This document shows positions 24,563 to 35,600 of a stretch of 64,000 nucleotides of DNA, one piece after another; the stretch's first letter is position 1, and every line of letters starts with the position of its first letter. Source of the stretch: Spirometra erinaceieuropaei (Eukaryota > Platyhelminthes > Cestoda > Diphyllobothriidea > Diphyllobothriidae); contig CACRXP010000190.1 in assembly GCA_902702965.1 (NCBI GenBank), positions 363,309-427,308 of the forward strand, written 5' to 3'. The notes under the pieces are model-generated. The model was not told where the DNA came from. It ran no database searches and saw only the letters and a list, made by a program, of their open reading frames with translations. Both the position numbers and the translations under genes were made by a program.

Positions 24563-24810
24563 CGGGGAGACAGAAGTTTAATAGAGTTAAGGAGGAAGTT
24601 TTCGCTGAATGTTCTTAATGAGATTCTTTCAAAATAAAGCTTATTTCTCCCCTTTTCTCCCGCACAATTCTCTTTAGCTTCCGTCTCACTCCGCAAGTTG
24701 TACCTCGCTGCGGTCTCCACCCTATTAAATTTCCACGACCGTCTGGAGGCGAAGATAGCGTGCGTTGCCAATTACCAACAGAGTTTTTACGGAGGCTTAG
24801 AGCCAGCTAT

Positions 24811-25540
24811 CCACCCAGCACTTTTTCAGCGTATGAGGTACAAGAGACGTCTCCTAAGCCATCAGTCAAATATCCACCAAATGACTACCAGGCGCTTTTA
24901 CTTGATGGGTATTTTTGTAGATGTGCGTAATTCGTCTGCTCTAAGCGTAGCCTCGTAATTCAGACTGTACGTAAAACGCTGCATTGAGTCTGATGGGTTC
25001 CAACCCTACCAAGGTCACGCATGTCTACAAAAGTGGATCAGAGGAATAATGTATGTCTGCAAAAACTTTCTTCGCTAATGTTACTATTTTGAACCTTTTC
25101 AGGTGCCTTTAGGTAGACTGGTATGATAGGAAAAACTTGCAGTTTTCCAAGCGTTCGACGAAAACTACCGCAAGGATCTGCTTGAGCGTGTCCTGTTACT
25201 ACTATCATCTCTGCATGTTTGGAAGGATGTCTTTACTGAAGCAGGGGTTTTTATTTTGAAAGATGTAATATTGCGCATCCGTAGATTAGTAACAGTGCCC
25301 CGAAAAGGACCACATGGTATGTGCGCTGGACCGGCTAGATGGGCGCCCCCAGGCGTTATCGGGCGTGCGCACCCATAACAAATGCCAGCATTGGGATGTG
25401 GTAACAAGCTCACTTGCAGGCGCACCCCGCATCAATCTGGCTCCATGCTACCGCAAACTTTTATTGTGGTATAAAATCCTGACCGGTGTACTTTGTGGAC
25501 CAGGGGGGTTTAGTGATATGCCTAGGTTCGAGTGTTGGTA
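24811..25540. other. No recognised feature
   Basis: Overlapping frames at 25165-25425 (minus) and 25314-25592 (plus) have no domain. GC is locally raised near 25320-25440. Confidence 0.4.
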
Positions 25541-25672
25541 TTCCAGCTACCTGCTACCTCTACCGCCTCCGACCTTCTTGACGCTGTCTTGAAACCAGAG
25601 TTCGGAAGGTGCGACGCGGGTCATCGCCTCTGTTCGCAACCTACTTTGGAGCACACGGTGGACTGTAGAGAT
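25540..25672 (+). repeat. Dispersed repeat R1, eroded copy g
   Basis: GACCTTCTTGACGCTGTCTTGA and GGAGCACACGGTGGACTG in the R1 order. Partial. Confidence 0.4.
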
Positions 25673-25752
25673 TAGTAACATATTTCTGCAAATAGCCTAC
25701 AGTATTTCTGGCTCTCGACATCCCAATCAAGACCTACAGCACAAAAGACATA

Positions 25753-26724
25753 CAGTAAGCGTGCTAACTCACGAGGCGTCAATAGAACTTCCGAAATGGG
25801 TTTACGCTTCAAAAAGAGTAATTAAGTAGGGTTGTAGAAATACTCAACCTAAGACATAATGCTATAATGATTCAGTTACCACAGGATGCCGGCTTTCGAA
25901 CGAACTTCTTTCCCGCCGATGCAAAACTATACACTGTAAAAATGACTAAAATGTAGCATGCATTTTTTCATTGATTTCTGCTGCCACTAAAACGCCAATT
26001 CAACTTTACCAAAACATGCATAAAAAATTCATTATTTTGCTCATTTGGGGAACATAACGTCTTCTTCCAATTCTATACTTGAAGGAAGGGTATAAATCTT
26101 TTCATGTTCGCAAATAATTCTGAATCTCAACTGCCGCTACATTTGCATTCAGGACTTCCAAAATACAAGCTGTGTATTTTCTGCTTACGGATAACCATAC
26201 ACTTCTCTACAGTGTTGACAGGAGACCATAAGGGGTTTATAACATTGGGCAGTAGATATGAGTCATGTTGTTAACTTTACAAGCCACCCTGATAAATGCA
26301 GAGACAGGACGTTTTATGAACTGCTACTTCACGGTATCAAAAAAGTCTCACATTTAGAGGCATTTTAAAACCGAAATCTATTCCTCTTTCAGGTATGAAG
26401 GGGAAAGAAGACGTTGTTTTCTACCGAGAGAGCAAAAGAATGTATGGTTTTATGCATGTTTTTTAATGAAGTATAATTGGTGTTTTAAGGGCAACAAAAA
26501 TCAATGAAAAAAATGCATGCTACGTTTTCAGTCATTTTTCACAGATTATAGTTTTGTTTGCGGCAGCAAAGAAGTTTGTTTGAAATCCGCCGTCCTGCGG
26601 TAATTGAGTTATTATAGAAATATGCCTTACGGTGATTAGTTATACAACACTACGTAATAAATATTTTCGAAGTGAAAACGCATTTCGGAAGTACGATTGA
26701 CATTTCGTAAATTAGCCTATCTTG
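25753..26724. mobile_element. Foldback/MITE-like element FB-D
   Basis: About 972 bp, from CAGTAAGCGTGCTAACTCACG (TA at 25751-25752) to a shortened right terminus ATTAGCCTATCTTG. The right end directly abuts the 3' end of PLE-3 with no spacer. Forward core. Confidence 0.85.
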
Positions 26725-26825
26725 AAGAAGAAGACACGATCGCCGGGACAAGAGCGTTATTAGCCTGACGTTTCGGATTCCTGCTCGAATCCATCATCAG
26801 AGACATAAGCAGATAAGGGTGGTTC
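26725..26825 (-). ncRNA. PLE-3 terminus with hammerhead-like core
   Basis: Minus strand: CTGATGA (26800-26794), GGATTC paired with GAATCC as helix II, GAAA (26774-26771), CGTCAGGCTAATAACG, then CTCTTG. The box at the cleavage site is CGCTC in place of ACGTC, so activity is doubtful. It ends at the FB-D boundary. Confidence 0.65.
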
Positions 26826-26908
26826 ATGCAGATGTGGCTGCAGTATTTATAGGATGCAGTAGCCATGCCACCGCATACCTATGAATGTTCACGGCTCCCT
26901 ACCCTTCA

Positions 26909-27382
26909 TCAAGGATGGTTGCACGTGGCGTAATGGTCGATATTCGCATCGTTAATTGCTGCAATTTCATCACGTGCGTTGTATGTTGGTGTGATGATTG
27001 CTCGACCATCTGACGCGCTGACCCGGGTGTTAGGAAGAGTGTTCATCAGGGCGCTCCCCGCGTGGCCAATTTCTCCGCCTAGACGAAGTCTCAGCACGCT
27101 GTATTGAATGGGAAGATCATTGCACTTGTTAATAGACTGAGGGCCAGTGAACCATGACTCAGGCAGCTCCCGGCTCACGCGGTTGTCACCTCTTGCGAGA
27201 ATTTCGGCCACGTCAAATTTGAATGTGTGGCCGGAACCCGTCGAATGAGCCGCAACTTGAGAGCTGGCGTCATTTCTCCGCACTGCTGCAGCGTGTTCGG
27301 CCATTCGCATTCGTAGCTGTCTTCCGTTTTCTCCGACATAGTTGCTTTGTCCGCAACTGCACCAGATCCGATAAACGACTCC
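26909..27382 (-). pseudogene. PLE-3: uninterrupted GIY-YIG domain, RT missing
   Basis: The best-preserved nuclease in the window, with no stop from GVVYRIWCSCG (27382 downwards) to the TGA near 26909, about 157 codons. Landmarks in order: the GIY half GVVYRIW; the YIG half NYVGENGRQLRMRMAEH with the conserved Arg and His; HSTGSGHTFKFD; RELPESWF with the conserved Glu; INKCNDLPIQYSVLRLRLGG; and the tail SDGRAIITPTYNARDEIAAIND, shared with PLE-1, 5, 7 and 11. There is no start codon at the left boundary and no RT upstream: the frame fails beyond 27382, consistent with 5' truncation. Probably not expressed, but it is a good seed for family searches. Confidence 0.88.
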
Positions 27383-27399
27383 AGCCTATCTACTGTTAG

Positions 27400-29599
27400 T
27401 CGTTTGAGATTATTGAGATGTTTCCAAAAATGCATGCCTTGGTTCATTTAGAAAACCGATCATTATTACGTCACATTATTAATGTTAGATTTAAGGATAA
27501 ACTGCTTTTTCGACCTAACAAAAACTTAAGGTTAAATACTGTGGGATTTGGCGATGGGTTTTCCAGTGCTATTTAAAGTAAGTGCATTTATTTGAGGCTT
27601 GCACAAAATAATTTCTCACAACCATGCTTCAAGCAGCAAAATATTTTTCGTGGTTACCGATCTAAGTGAAGATATAAGTAAGATACTGAGTTGGATTACT
27701 TCGCTTAATATTAGAGTGCAGAATGACCATTTTATACATATGGACATGTGTTATGACTTCATGGACATCGGGAGGACCTACGAGACGATACATATGTTGA
27801 GCACATATGATTCGATGGAAAACTCGTGTTGCAGAATACAAATGTGTTAGAGAACGAATGACAACCAGGTTATTTCACTACCACAGGACATAACATAAAC
27901 TACACCGCATATAGAACACCAAGGGAGAACATCTTCAGATTCTACTCTGTGTTTGGCTTACAGGACTGAGATTATGCTCGAGTGGAGTCCGGTCCGCTGG
28001 CAAGTGTAGAATGAGCTAGACATGCTTTCTAGGCCTGTCACCTACATAGCACAAGTTTTCTTTCGTACGCTCCGAGGCTTGCGACTGCATTCTGTTGACT
28101 AACTGAAAAAAGTGCCCATTACGTAAGCAGTCCATTTTTGACGAACACGGTGTCTGCAGGCGCCTCGGAAGTAACCTATTCAAAGGCCGATATCCTTGCA
28201 TGAAAGAAAGATTTCAGGGTGTTTTTGCGTAAAAATCAGTACTGAAACCCCACCTAAGCGATGAATTTCAGCAGAAAATGCATTCCAAATTTCCGGTTAA
28301 TGCTTTAACAGGTAGGCTACCTACTGCTCAGGTCATAATTAATTCTTCCGACGCTTAAATGTATTGGAGAAACTAGTTACTGCCTGAGGAGTTTCAGAGT
28401 TTACAGTGACTTATTCCGTTGTTCATTTGCACCTTGGACATTAAGTCTTCCTGCCTTCTATAAACTACTCAATTCCTCAATTTCCCTGCGTGGTTCTGCC
28501 CAGCGGCCCTTATACCCGGCCGTCTCGCATAGAGGCGCAACCCCCTTATTCCCCGGTACAGCTCCTATAAGTGGACAAATTCGGCTCTCGCCTGCTGGCT
28601 GAAATCTAATGGGAATGCTTTATGTTGACGTAGTCGTGTTCATGTGCATTTATGGCACCACCTGCGTGGCCAAACCACGTCTATCGTCAATCAGTCCACA
28701 TTTAGGACGCCGCATATGTACACGCGCGATGAACACGAGTGCTGCATAGAGGCTGGATGCTCTGTCAATTGAGATGAGCACCACAGTAATGGGACATAGC
28801 ATGCGAAGTACCCAACAGAGGACGGATGTCAAGAAAAAACTGTAAACATCGTATGGGAATTCTCGCAAAGTCAACATCGTCAATCAAGCGCAGAGAGACC
28901 CTTACAAAGTGAAGGAATCGTTGTCTTGGGAGGGGACGGGGGATTGGAGAAAGACTTGATGACTGTAAGTTACCAATTGAGTGAAATTTAAAAATTCCAA
29001 AAGAGTGCACTGGGAGTGAACGTTTCGTGGGAAATTTTTGCCGCACACAGTGAATGGGCGTGCAAAGGAAGGAATGAATATTTGATAGAGGTAAACAAGA
29101 AAACGTAAACACTCGTAAACAAGTTACTTGTTTAGATTGCTATTGGGTTGTTGCAAATGTTTGTGAGCTTCTCAATTATTCAAGATTTTGTAATATTCTT
29201 AATTATTATTCATATCTCTCTCTCCCATCCTTCAGGTAAATTTCTTATCCCGCGCTTGATGAAATCCGCGGCTTTTGGCGCAAAGGGGTCATCCATCGAA
29301 TTTTAAGATCCACGTCTTTGTCGCAGGACACCGCGGTAACATTGCTTTTGAGGGACTAAAAAAAACTGGTAATCCGATGGAACAGGGTCCGAGGAATATG
29401 GCCAATGCAACAGAGCATCCCAGGTAAGCCCCTTAATAAAAGTTTGGTTGATTTTGCGACGTGAAGCTGCACAATAGCCCTATTTCGACGGTTTGGGAGA
29501 ACTATGGATATGTAACTCTCACAATATCCCATCACAAACACAGCGTTTTCATGCGAGGATGAAGATCAAATTTGGTTCGCGATATCGCTTGCTTGTTAT
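27400..29599. other. No recognised feature over 2.2 kb
   Basis: Frames at 27599-27850, 28016-28201 and 28650-29112 were read without recognising any domain. No shared repeats. Confidence 0.4.
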
Positions 29600-29760
29600 G
29601 ATTGACAGCGGCGAACAGGCGAGTTCCAGGAAGCAGTACAGATAAAAAGAAAGATGAAATCATCAGAACAAGAAGCTTATTGGCCTTTCGTTTCGGAATT
29701 TAACTCTCACCAATCATTAGAAACAGTCGCAGATAAAGGTAACAGAGGCACATGGTGTGC
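29600..29760 (-). mobile_element. Solitary PLE terminus, eroded hammerhead
   Basis: Minus strand: TCTGCGACTGTTTCTAATGA (CTAATGA in place of CTGATGA), a broken helix II, CCGAAACGAAAGGCCAATAA, then CTTCTTGTTC and GTACTGCTTCCTGGAACTCGC. The box order matches PLE-1. No coding segment is attached. Confidence 0.65.
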
Positions 29761-30946
29761 AGCATTTTTTGTTCGTAGCTGTGAGGGACCACATGAGTAC
29801 TGGGTTTTATTCCTTTTTTATATTTAATTATAAGCAACATTTGATACCCTCAGTAAAACTTGTCCTTAAAAAGAATGCCTTTTAATGGGTGAGGAGATGT
29901 CAAGCCAATAATGAGGCACATACATTAGCACAATAAACCTTGCTGTCTTCACCCAACGCTTACAGAACTCAAGAAGCAAGCTTTTTGACATTTGCCCCTG
30001 AGTACAGTTCAAAAAAGTTATAACATGATAAATACTTGCATAATTAAACACTGCGCAAACTTTTGGGACAGCCCTATATGTTGGTTATGATGCTTGGCTC
30101 GACGGATTTGTTGTGGAAGAACCTCGGTCGATTCCCCATGGGAATGGTTGTATTCACCCTGTTCCAGTTTGACTTTACCAGGATAATTTACTGTTGGTAG
30201 CTTTGAAAAGCGGGCCGTTATGGGAAAAAATGACCAAAAGTCCCCGGGTTGACTAGCCAACCCGCCGCTGTGCACCAAAACCATACTGCGGGATGCTGAT
30301 GAATGCATTACCATTGACTCTGCCCTTTACGATTGTCCTATTGGGCACTCTTGGGTAGTAAATGCCATCTAAACGATTAAGCGCTGCCAGCACCTGGAAG
30401 ATGTTATTGAAGCACCTTACTTCCGATTAAAGCGCTCCTTGCGTATGATTGTCTGGACCTCATTAGCTCGTTCTTAAAGGCAACTGGGTGTCATTCTAGA
30501 ATGAAATCCTCTTCTGGAGTGCAGTCCTGCGCACAGCATGGCTCTCAGCAAACTAAGGCGTTTTTAATTAGCTACATGCCCAAAAATGCACCCGTCAAGA
30601 TAATTTTCAGTTGAAATTTAACTTGTTTACACAAACGTAAAATTACGCTGATTTGGTGTTCGAGAAATATAACTGACATCTTGCATACCTAATCACTCTT
30701 TTAATCCATCCTGCCTATGCCAAAGCACTGTTCTACTTCTAGTAAATGACCGCACAACAAACTCGATAGCGATGAAAATTATTCCCAACAACTCGTACGA
30801 TAGCCATTCTGTTGTTACTTGTCGTGTCCGATAAATATATACAGGCGATATCAATTGGCGCTACATTCTTAATAGAAGTAGAGGCAGCGTGTCACCGGTA
30901 CTCGCTGCAATCATGTTCATTGCGCTGTGTGAAAACCTGGTGATCA
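29761..30946. other. No recognised feature
   Basis: The minus frame 30018-30314 has no recognised domain. Confidence 0.4.
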
Positions 30947-31165
30947 GAAGAAGAAGAGGATAGGATTATTGGAACGAAAAGATTTCGGCTTGACGTTTTT
31001 GATTCTCATTCGAGCCTATCATCAGTGACTCTCTCTGATAATGGGCTGGAATAATAATCCCAAACGTCAGGCCAATAAATTTCTTATTCCAGCAATCATA
31101 TCATCATCATCTTCTTCTTCTTTACTGTTTCTTGAAACTCGCCTGGTAACTTCTAATGGAAAACC
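30947..31165. mobile_element. Head-to-head pair of PLE termini
   Basis: 30950-31032 is a PLE terminus on the minus strand (CTGATGATAGGCTCGAATG..., then AACGTCAAGCCGAAA and TTTTCGTTCC). 31022-31165 is one on the plus strand (CTGATAATGGGC..., CAAACGTCAGGCCAATAAA, TTCTTATTCCAGC, then a TTCTTCTTC run and CTGTTTCTTGAAACTCGCC). They share the central few bases. This is the inverted pLTR arrangement seen at the 5' side of truncated PLE insertions. Both cores are mutated. Confidence 0.7.
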
Positions 31166-31537
31166 TGGTGTATTGTGCGAGGACCAGGTCGCGTGCGGCA
31201 CGCTTAAACGAGGCTTTCGGTTAGTGTGCTATCGATGTCTTAGATGACTGACGGCTTGGACGGTAGACATGTGCTTGCGAGTGGAAAGAGAGAGAGTGAG
31301 ATCGACGTTCTCGGTGCATTTTCCTCATTATGAACATTCTGACGCCCTCGGGTCAATCCCACTAATCTAAGCGCCCTGGCTTGGTATTCTGCTAACTGAC
31401 TATTCATCCGAGATCTCGCGGTTAGCCCAGTATGCGTTTGTTAGGAATAGCCGACTGGTGGACTGGGAGTCAGGCTGCGTTGGTTCTTTCTTAATGCGGC
31501 CTATTTGACCATCTGAGCCGGCGTGGTGGCACGCACT
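31166..31537. other. No recognised feature
   Basis: A possible trace of R1 near 31230-31300 (GACTGACGG..., GAGAGAGAGTGAG) is too weak to call. Confidence 0.35.
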
Positions 31538-31539
31538 TA

Positions 31540-32515
31540 CAGTAGGAGGGCTAACTCATGAAATGTCAGTCGAAACTTCGAAAAGCGTTTCCGCTTTGAA
31601 AAGATTAACTAAGTAGGGTTGTAAAAATAATCATTATGCAGTGTAATTCTATAATAATCCAGTCACCTCAGGATGTCGGCTTTCGAATACACATCTGGCT
31701 GACTGCATGCAAAAATGACTACTTATGTAGCATGCAATTTTCTCACTGATTTTCGATGCCCTTAAACATTCAATTATATTTCATGGAAAACATGCATAAA
31801 AGTATTCGTCCTTTTGCTCTTTCGGTAGAAAATTACGCCTTCCTCAAATTCTATGCTCAAAGAAAGGCTATAATTCAGTTTTAAAAAGTTCCTTATTGTG
31901 CGTTTTTTAAATACCGTGAAATGACCATTCATAAAGCGTCATGCCTTTACATTACCCAATGTGACTTGCAAAGTTAACAATATGGCTCAAATCCACTGCT
32001 TAATTTTATGAACCCCATTTAGCCTCATTTCAATACTGTAGAGGAATTTATGGTCTTACATACGCAGAAAATAGACGGCTTGTAGTTTTAAAACCCTGAA
32101 TGCAGGTGCAACGGAAAGGTCGGGTTTAAAATTATTCGGGGATCGGAAACGTTTTCGAAAACCGAATCATACCCTTTCTTCGAGCACGAACTTAGAAAAA
32201 AAACCATTTTCTACCGACTAAGCAAAAGAATAAATATCTTTATGCATGTTTTCCATGAAATATAAAAAATTTCCAAGGACATCCAAAATGAATGAGAAAA
32301 TTGCATGTTACTTATGTCATCATTTTCTGCAAAGTGATGTTCTGGCATTCAGTCGAAAAGATGTTCATTTGAAACCTGACAGCCTAATGTAACTGGATAA
32401 TTATTAAAGTGTGCTGCATGATGATTAGTTTTACAGCTCTACTCAATTAATCTTTTCGAAGCGGGAACGAATTTTGAAACTTCGGCTGACATTTCATAAG
32501 TTAGCTCACCTACTG
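31540..32515. mobile_element. Foldback/MITE-like element FB-E
   Basis: 976 bp with the cleanest boundaries: TA (31538-31539), CAGTAGGAGGGCTAACTCATG ... CATAAGTTAGCTCACCTACTG, TA (32516-32517). Reverse core. Defines the family's terminal bases and TA target choice. Confidence 0.93.
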
Positions 32516-32574
32516 TAATTGCGTGACGTCGCGTCCCAGTCGCCTGTGCACACCGGTCTTCTTGACTCTGTCAT

Positions 32575-32675
32575 AACGACGGGCCCAGTTTGGAAAGAGG
32601 AGAGAGTGTGATAGGTTCATCGCAAGTCTACTGTCAATCCACGCGCGCGCCACCGTCACTGCGCGCATCCTGCTA
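32575..32675 (+). repeat. Dispersed repeat R1, copy e
   Basis: GGAAAGAGGAGAGAGTGTGATAG, CATCGCAAGTCTACTGTCAA and CGCGCCACCGTCACTGCGCG in R1 order. Directly downstream of FB-E. Confidence 0.55.
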
Positions 32676-32689
32676 TGAGGGTAATTAGT

Positions 32690-35600
32690 GAATATAACTG
32701 TTTTCATGGTATAACTGTTATGCATGTTCAACAAATGTTAACAAAATCTCCCAGCCGAGAGCTTAAACTAACATTTCTCTTTCTTCCGAGTAAACACAGT
32801 GGAGCTAGTAATGTCAGCCAGATTAAGATTTGGGCTTAGGAATTCGCTTAACATCGCCATTAAAGGTTGAAAAGTAAAATTTAAAGGAAATTTGGAGGGC
32901 AGTTTTAGAAGATTTCGCCTAATAAGTACTCGTAGGAGTCGCATTCGTGAGGCTATTGCCATGTAAGAGCTTCGCAATGTAAGGAAAGGTACGCATAAAA
33001 GTTCAGCGACGAAGACTTGTCAAAAGTCTTAAAGAGCTCTTGTTGACAAAAGGTTATATTTCACGATATACCCATGCTATCAATGAAGATGCTTTGGATT
33101 GTAATAGCATCGCGGACAATTCTTGACAGAGTTTGTGAAATGCGTACTTCCAATCAAAGGTTTTTTTGGAGCGACAGGGCCGACATGCATTATGATAGAT
33201 TAATTAATTCCGGAAATGTGCAAAAATTCATGAAAAACTTCTGATCGATATAAACTACACCCAACGCTATTTACCAAAGCTTTGAATCAATGGTGAAACG
33301 CGTTGTGTTGCATAAAAACAAATAGGTTGTTTAAAGCAATAGTACGTCAATAAGAAATAGTAACTTTCTAACTAATAGCATAAAAGCCAAAAGTGCAAAA
33401 GTCCTGTAAGTTCGATTTATTTGGTGTGTAGTAACCTACAGTGCCCCAAATGCAAGCAAATGAGTCAGAGCAAGAGAACATTAAAATATTATAATTTTTG
33501 ATGCAAACATCTCATAGAAATCGCCCGCTTGCTGTTTTTTATGTTGTTTAGAGCTGGCGCGATGATATACTTTTGCTTAAAATTGTTCGATATTAACTGA
33601 TTACGGCTAACGATATTTCTCCTTAAAAGAACGTCATAAGAGTAATTAGGTTTCATAAGGCCAAACGCCAACTAGTCTGTCAGTGACAAAAAAAACGTAC
33701 TATGATTAGTAACTGCAGTTGCAAGCTTAACATTTCTTACACTTCAGCGATGGCAGTCCAAACTAATACGAGAACACCTTCCAAACTGGCTAAGAAAAGG
33801 CCAAATTACGAGTTGAAGCAGTGACACTTTCGCATACATTGCTGGTTTTGGGCACCATATGAGCCCGAACAAGGCCCTTCACTTGCTTTATTATGCCCAC
33901 AACATTACCCTTTGCCACTGGATCAGCATCTACTAACAACAACGACGACAGAAATGACTGCCATTACGCTGCACAGGGAAGGACGTCTGCAGGCCCAACA
34001 TCTTCCATGGCCAGTAGTCGTTTAGCTGCATGAAATTATTTACGCACCCCCCCTTCCCCGTTCTAGGTCAAGGATCATCTTAATCCCTCACTGCCTCCTA
34101 GCTCACTGTTTTTTGTTACCCTCTCCCATACTCCCAAACCTGCCTGTGTGAGAGGACGAACTTTAGTCAATTCCTCCAACCACTGATATTTTGCACTTGC
34201 ATCCGCACCGGTCTGAGAAGAATTTTTCGAAGACGTACGCATGCTAGTCAAACATCGTTTTGAACCTTTCCATGTGAGTTTTTGTTAATCCAGTTGGGGA
34301 AGAGTTAAAACAAATGTTTTTTTTTCAGGCGTTTGTTGCTACTGATGAGGCAGAATAATATATAAATTTGCATCCTGTTCCAAAATAAAGTGCGCATCTT
34401 ATGACAAAACGTCAGAAGCAACCACATGCTTGCCAATTAGTCTTTCAAATACTTTTATGGGATTTTTGTAGCAGAAAATATAAAAAGTTCTGAAACAAAT
34501 ACTTGCACGTAGGGATTTGTGGATGCTTTAGTGGCAGGAAAGTATGTAGATTTGTAAGTGCAAATTTTTAAGGAAAAGACATCTGGCTCATTGCAGAAAG
34601 ACTCGTTTCTCGACACCTTTCTTTAGATAGCTTACGCCCACACAGAGAATTGCGTGCCGGATTGGCAACGGCAGTGCTGGTTAATTTATCGTTTTAATAT
34701 TGTCCCCCATAAGAGATACAATCACAATGTAAGGGTTTAGGCTGGGAGAGTCGCTAACACAAAAATAGCCTGAACCTACGGCGACGTCATTTTCCGACAC
34801 AAAATGCAAATATTTTCGTCGACGAATCAAATCTGAACATATTTCATCTGTTTAAAAGTATCTCATAAAAGATTTACAGAAAAAATTGCCCACAATGCCA
34901 CAGGTGCGTTGAACGAAGCGTCTGGCTTTTAGTTATCATATTTCACGAGTCATGTCACTTAACTATCAAATTTCCCCGACCAGGGTTTGAAAATCCGCAT
35001 TTAATGGTGACCCGTGACGTTTCCTTATGAGACTTGCAGTAAAATAGGGTTTGTCATCTAGAGAATTAGCTTGCAAACTCTTTTCGTTTCTCTTTTTTCT
35101 CATAATTTGTGTTGGATGAAGTTGTGAAGGTGAGAAGCTTCACTTTCCACATTTCAAGAGAATGCTTACCGCGACGACTAATAAATAGGCAAATTGAACA
35201 AAGAGCTTCCTAAGACCATAGTCCTCATTAACCGCTGCCCCTGGATACTGCTGTTTTCTTTTATGGTGATACGTTGCGTTCAGCCACGTAGTCTAAATAG
35301 CAAAGTCGAAAGCGTTGCCTACTTAAACGGACAGAGGATGCGGTTTTTATTCAGGGAAGCCTATTTTAGGCGTTCCTAACCTACGCAGGCCTACTTTACA
35401 TCAGAAGGCGTACAAACCTGTAATCCTAGTCTGTGGTGGTTAATTGCAGGGTGAACTAACCAGAAAAGCCTTAGTTTCATCTTTCGGCCACGCAGCTCTG
35501 CGAAAATAGCTCGAAAATATACGCCTCTCAGGAAAGGGCTTTTCAACATCACCTGTGACCACGAATTAAAAATGGTGGTCTTCTAAGCAGTTTCTTAAAA

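Larger units (their letters stand above)
22490..24810. repeat. Cluster of related degenerate repeats (R5)
   Basis: Several blocks recur in direct order. GTCCGGTCCAGCTGATTA and TAGACCTTCAGCTACACAAAC (23100-23225) match GTCCGGACCAGCTAGTTA and TAGACCTTCAGCTCCACAAG (23610-23740). GCTGAATGTT...GATTCTTTCA, TTTAGCTTCCGT, and ACCAACAGAGTTCGCACGGAGGCTTAG (23300-23505) match 24605-24800 and, for the last block, 22655-22680. This suggests a decayed tandem or repeatedly inserted family with a unit of roughly 0.5 kb. Class unknown and non-coding. Confidence 0.6.

Noticed and set aside
24960..25015. B-box-like GGGTTCCAACCC as a SINE
   Set aside because: No A box or SINE body at the expected distance.
34310..34370. 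Pyrimidine tract plus CAG resembling a splice acceptor, with a similar one near 62268
   Set aside because: No downstream exon with a donor site or recognisable protein could be found.
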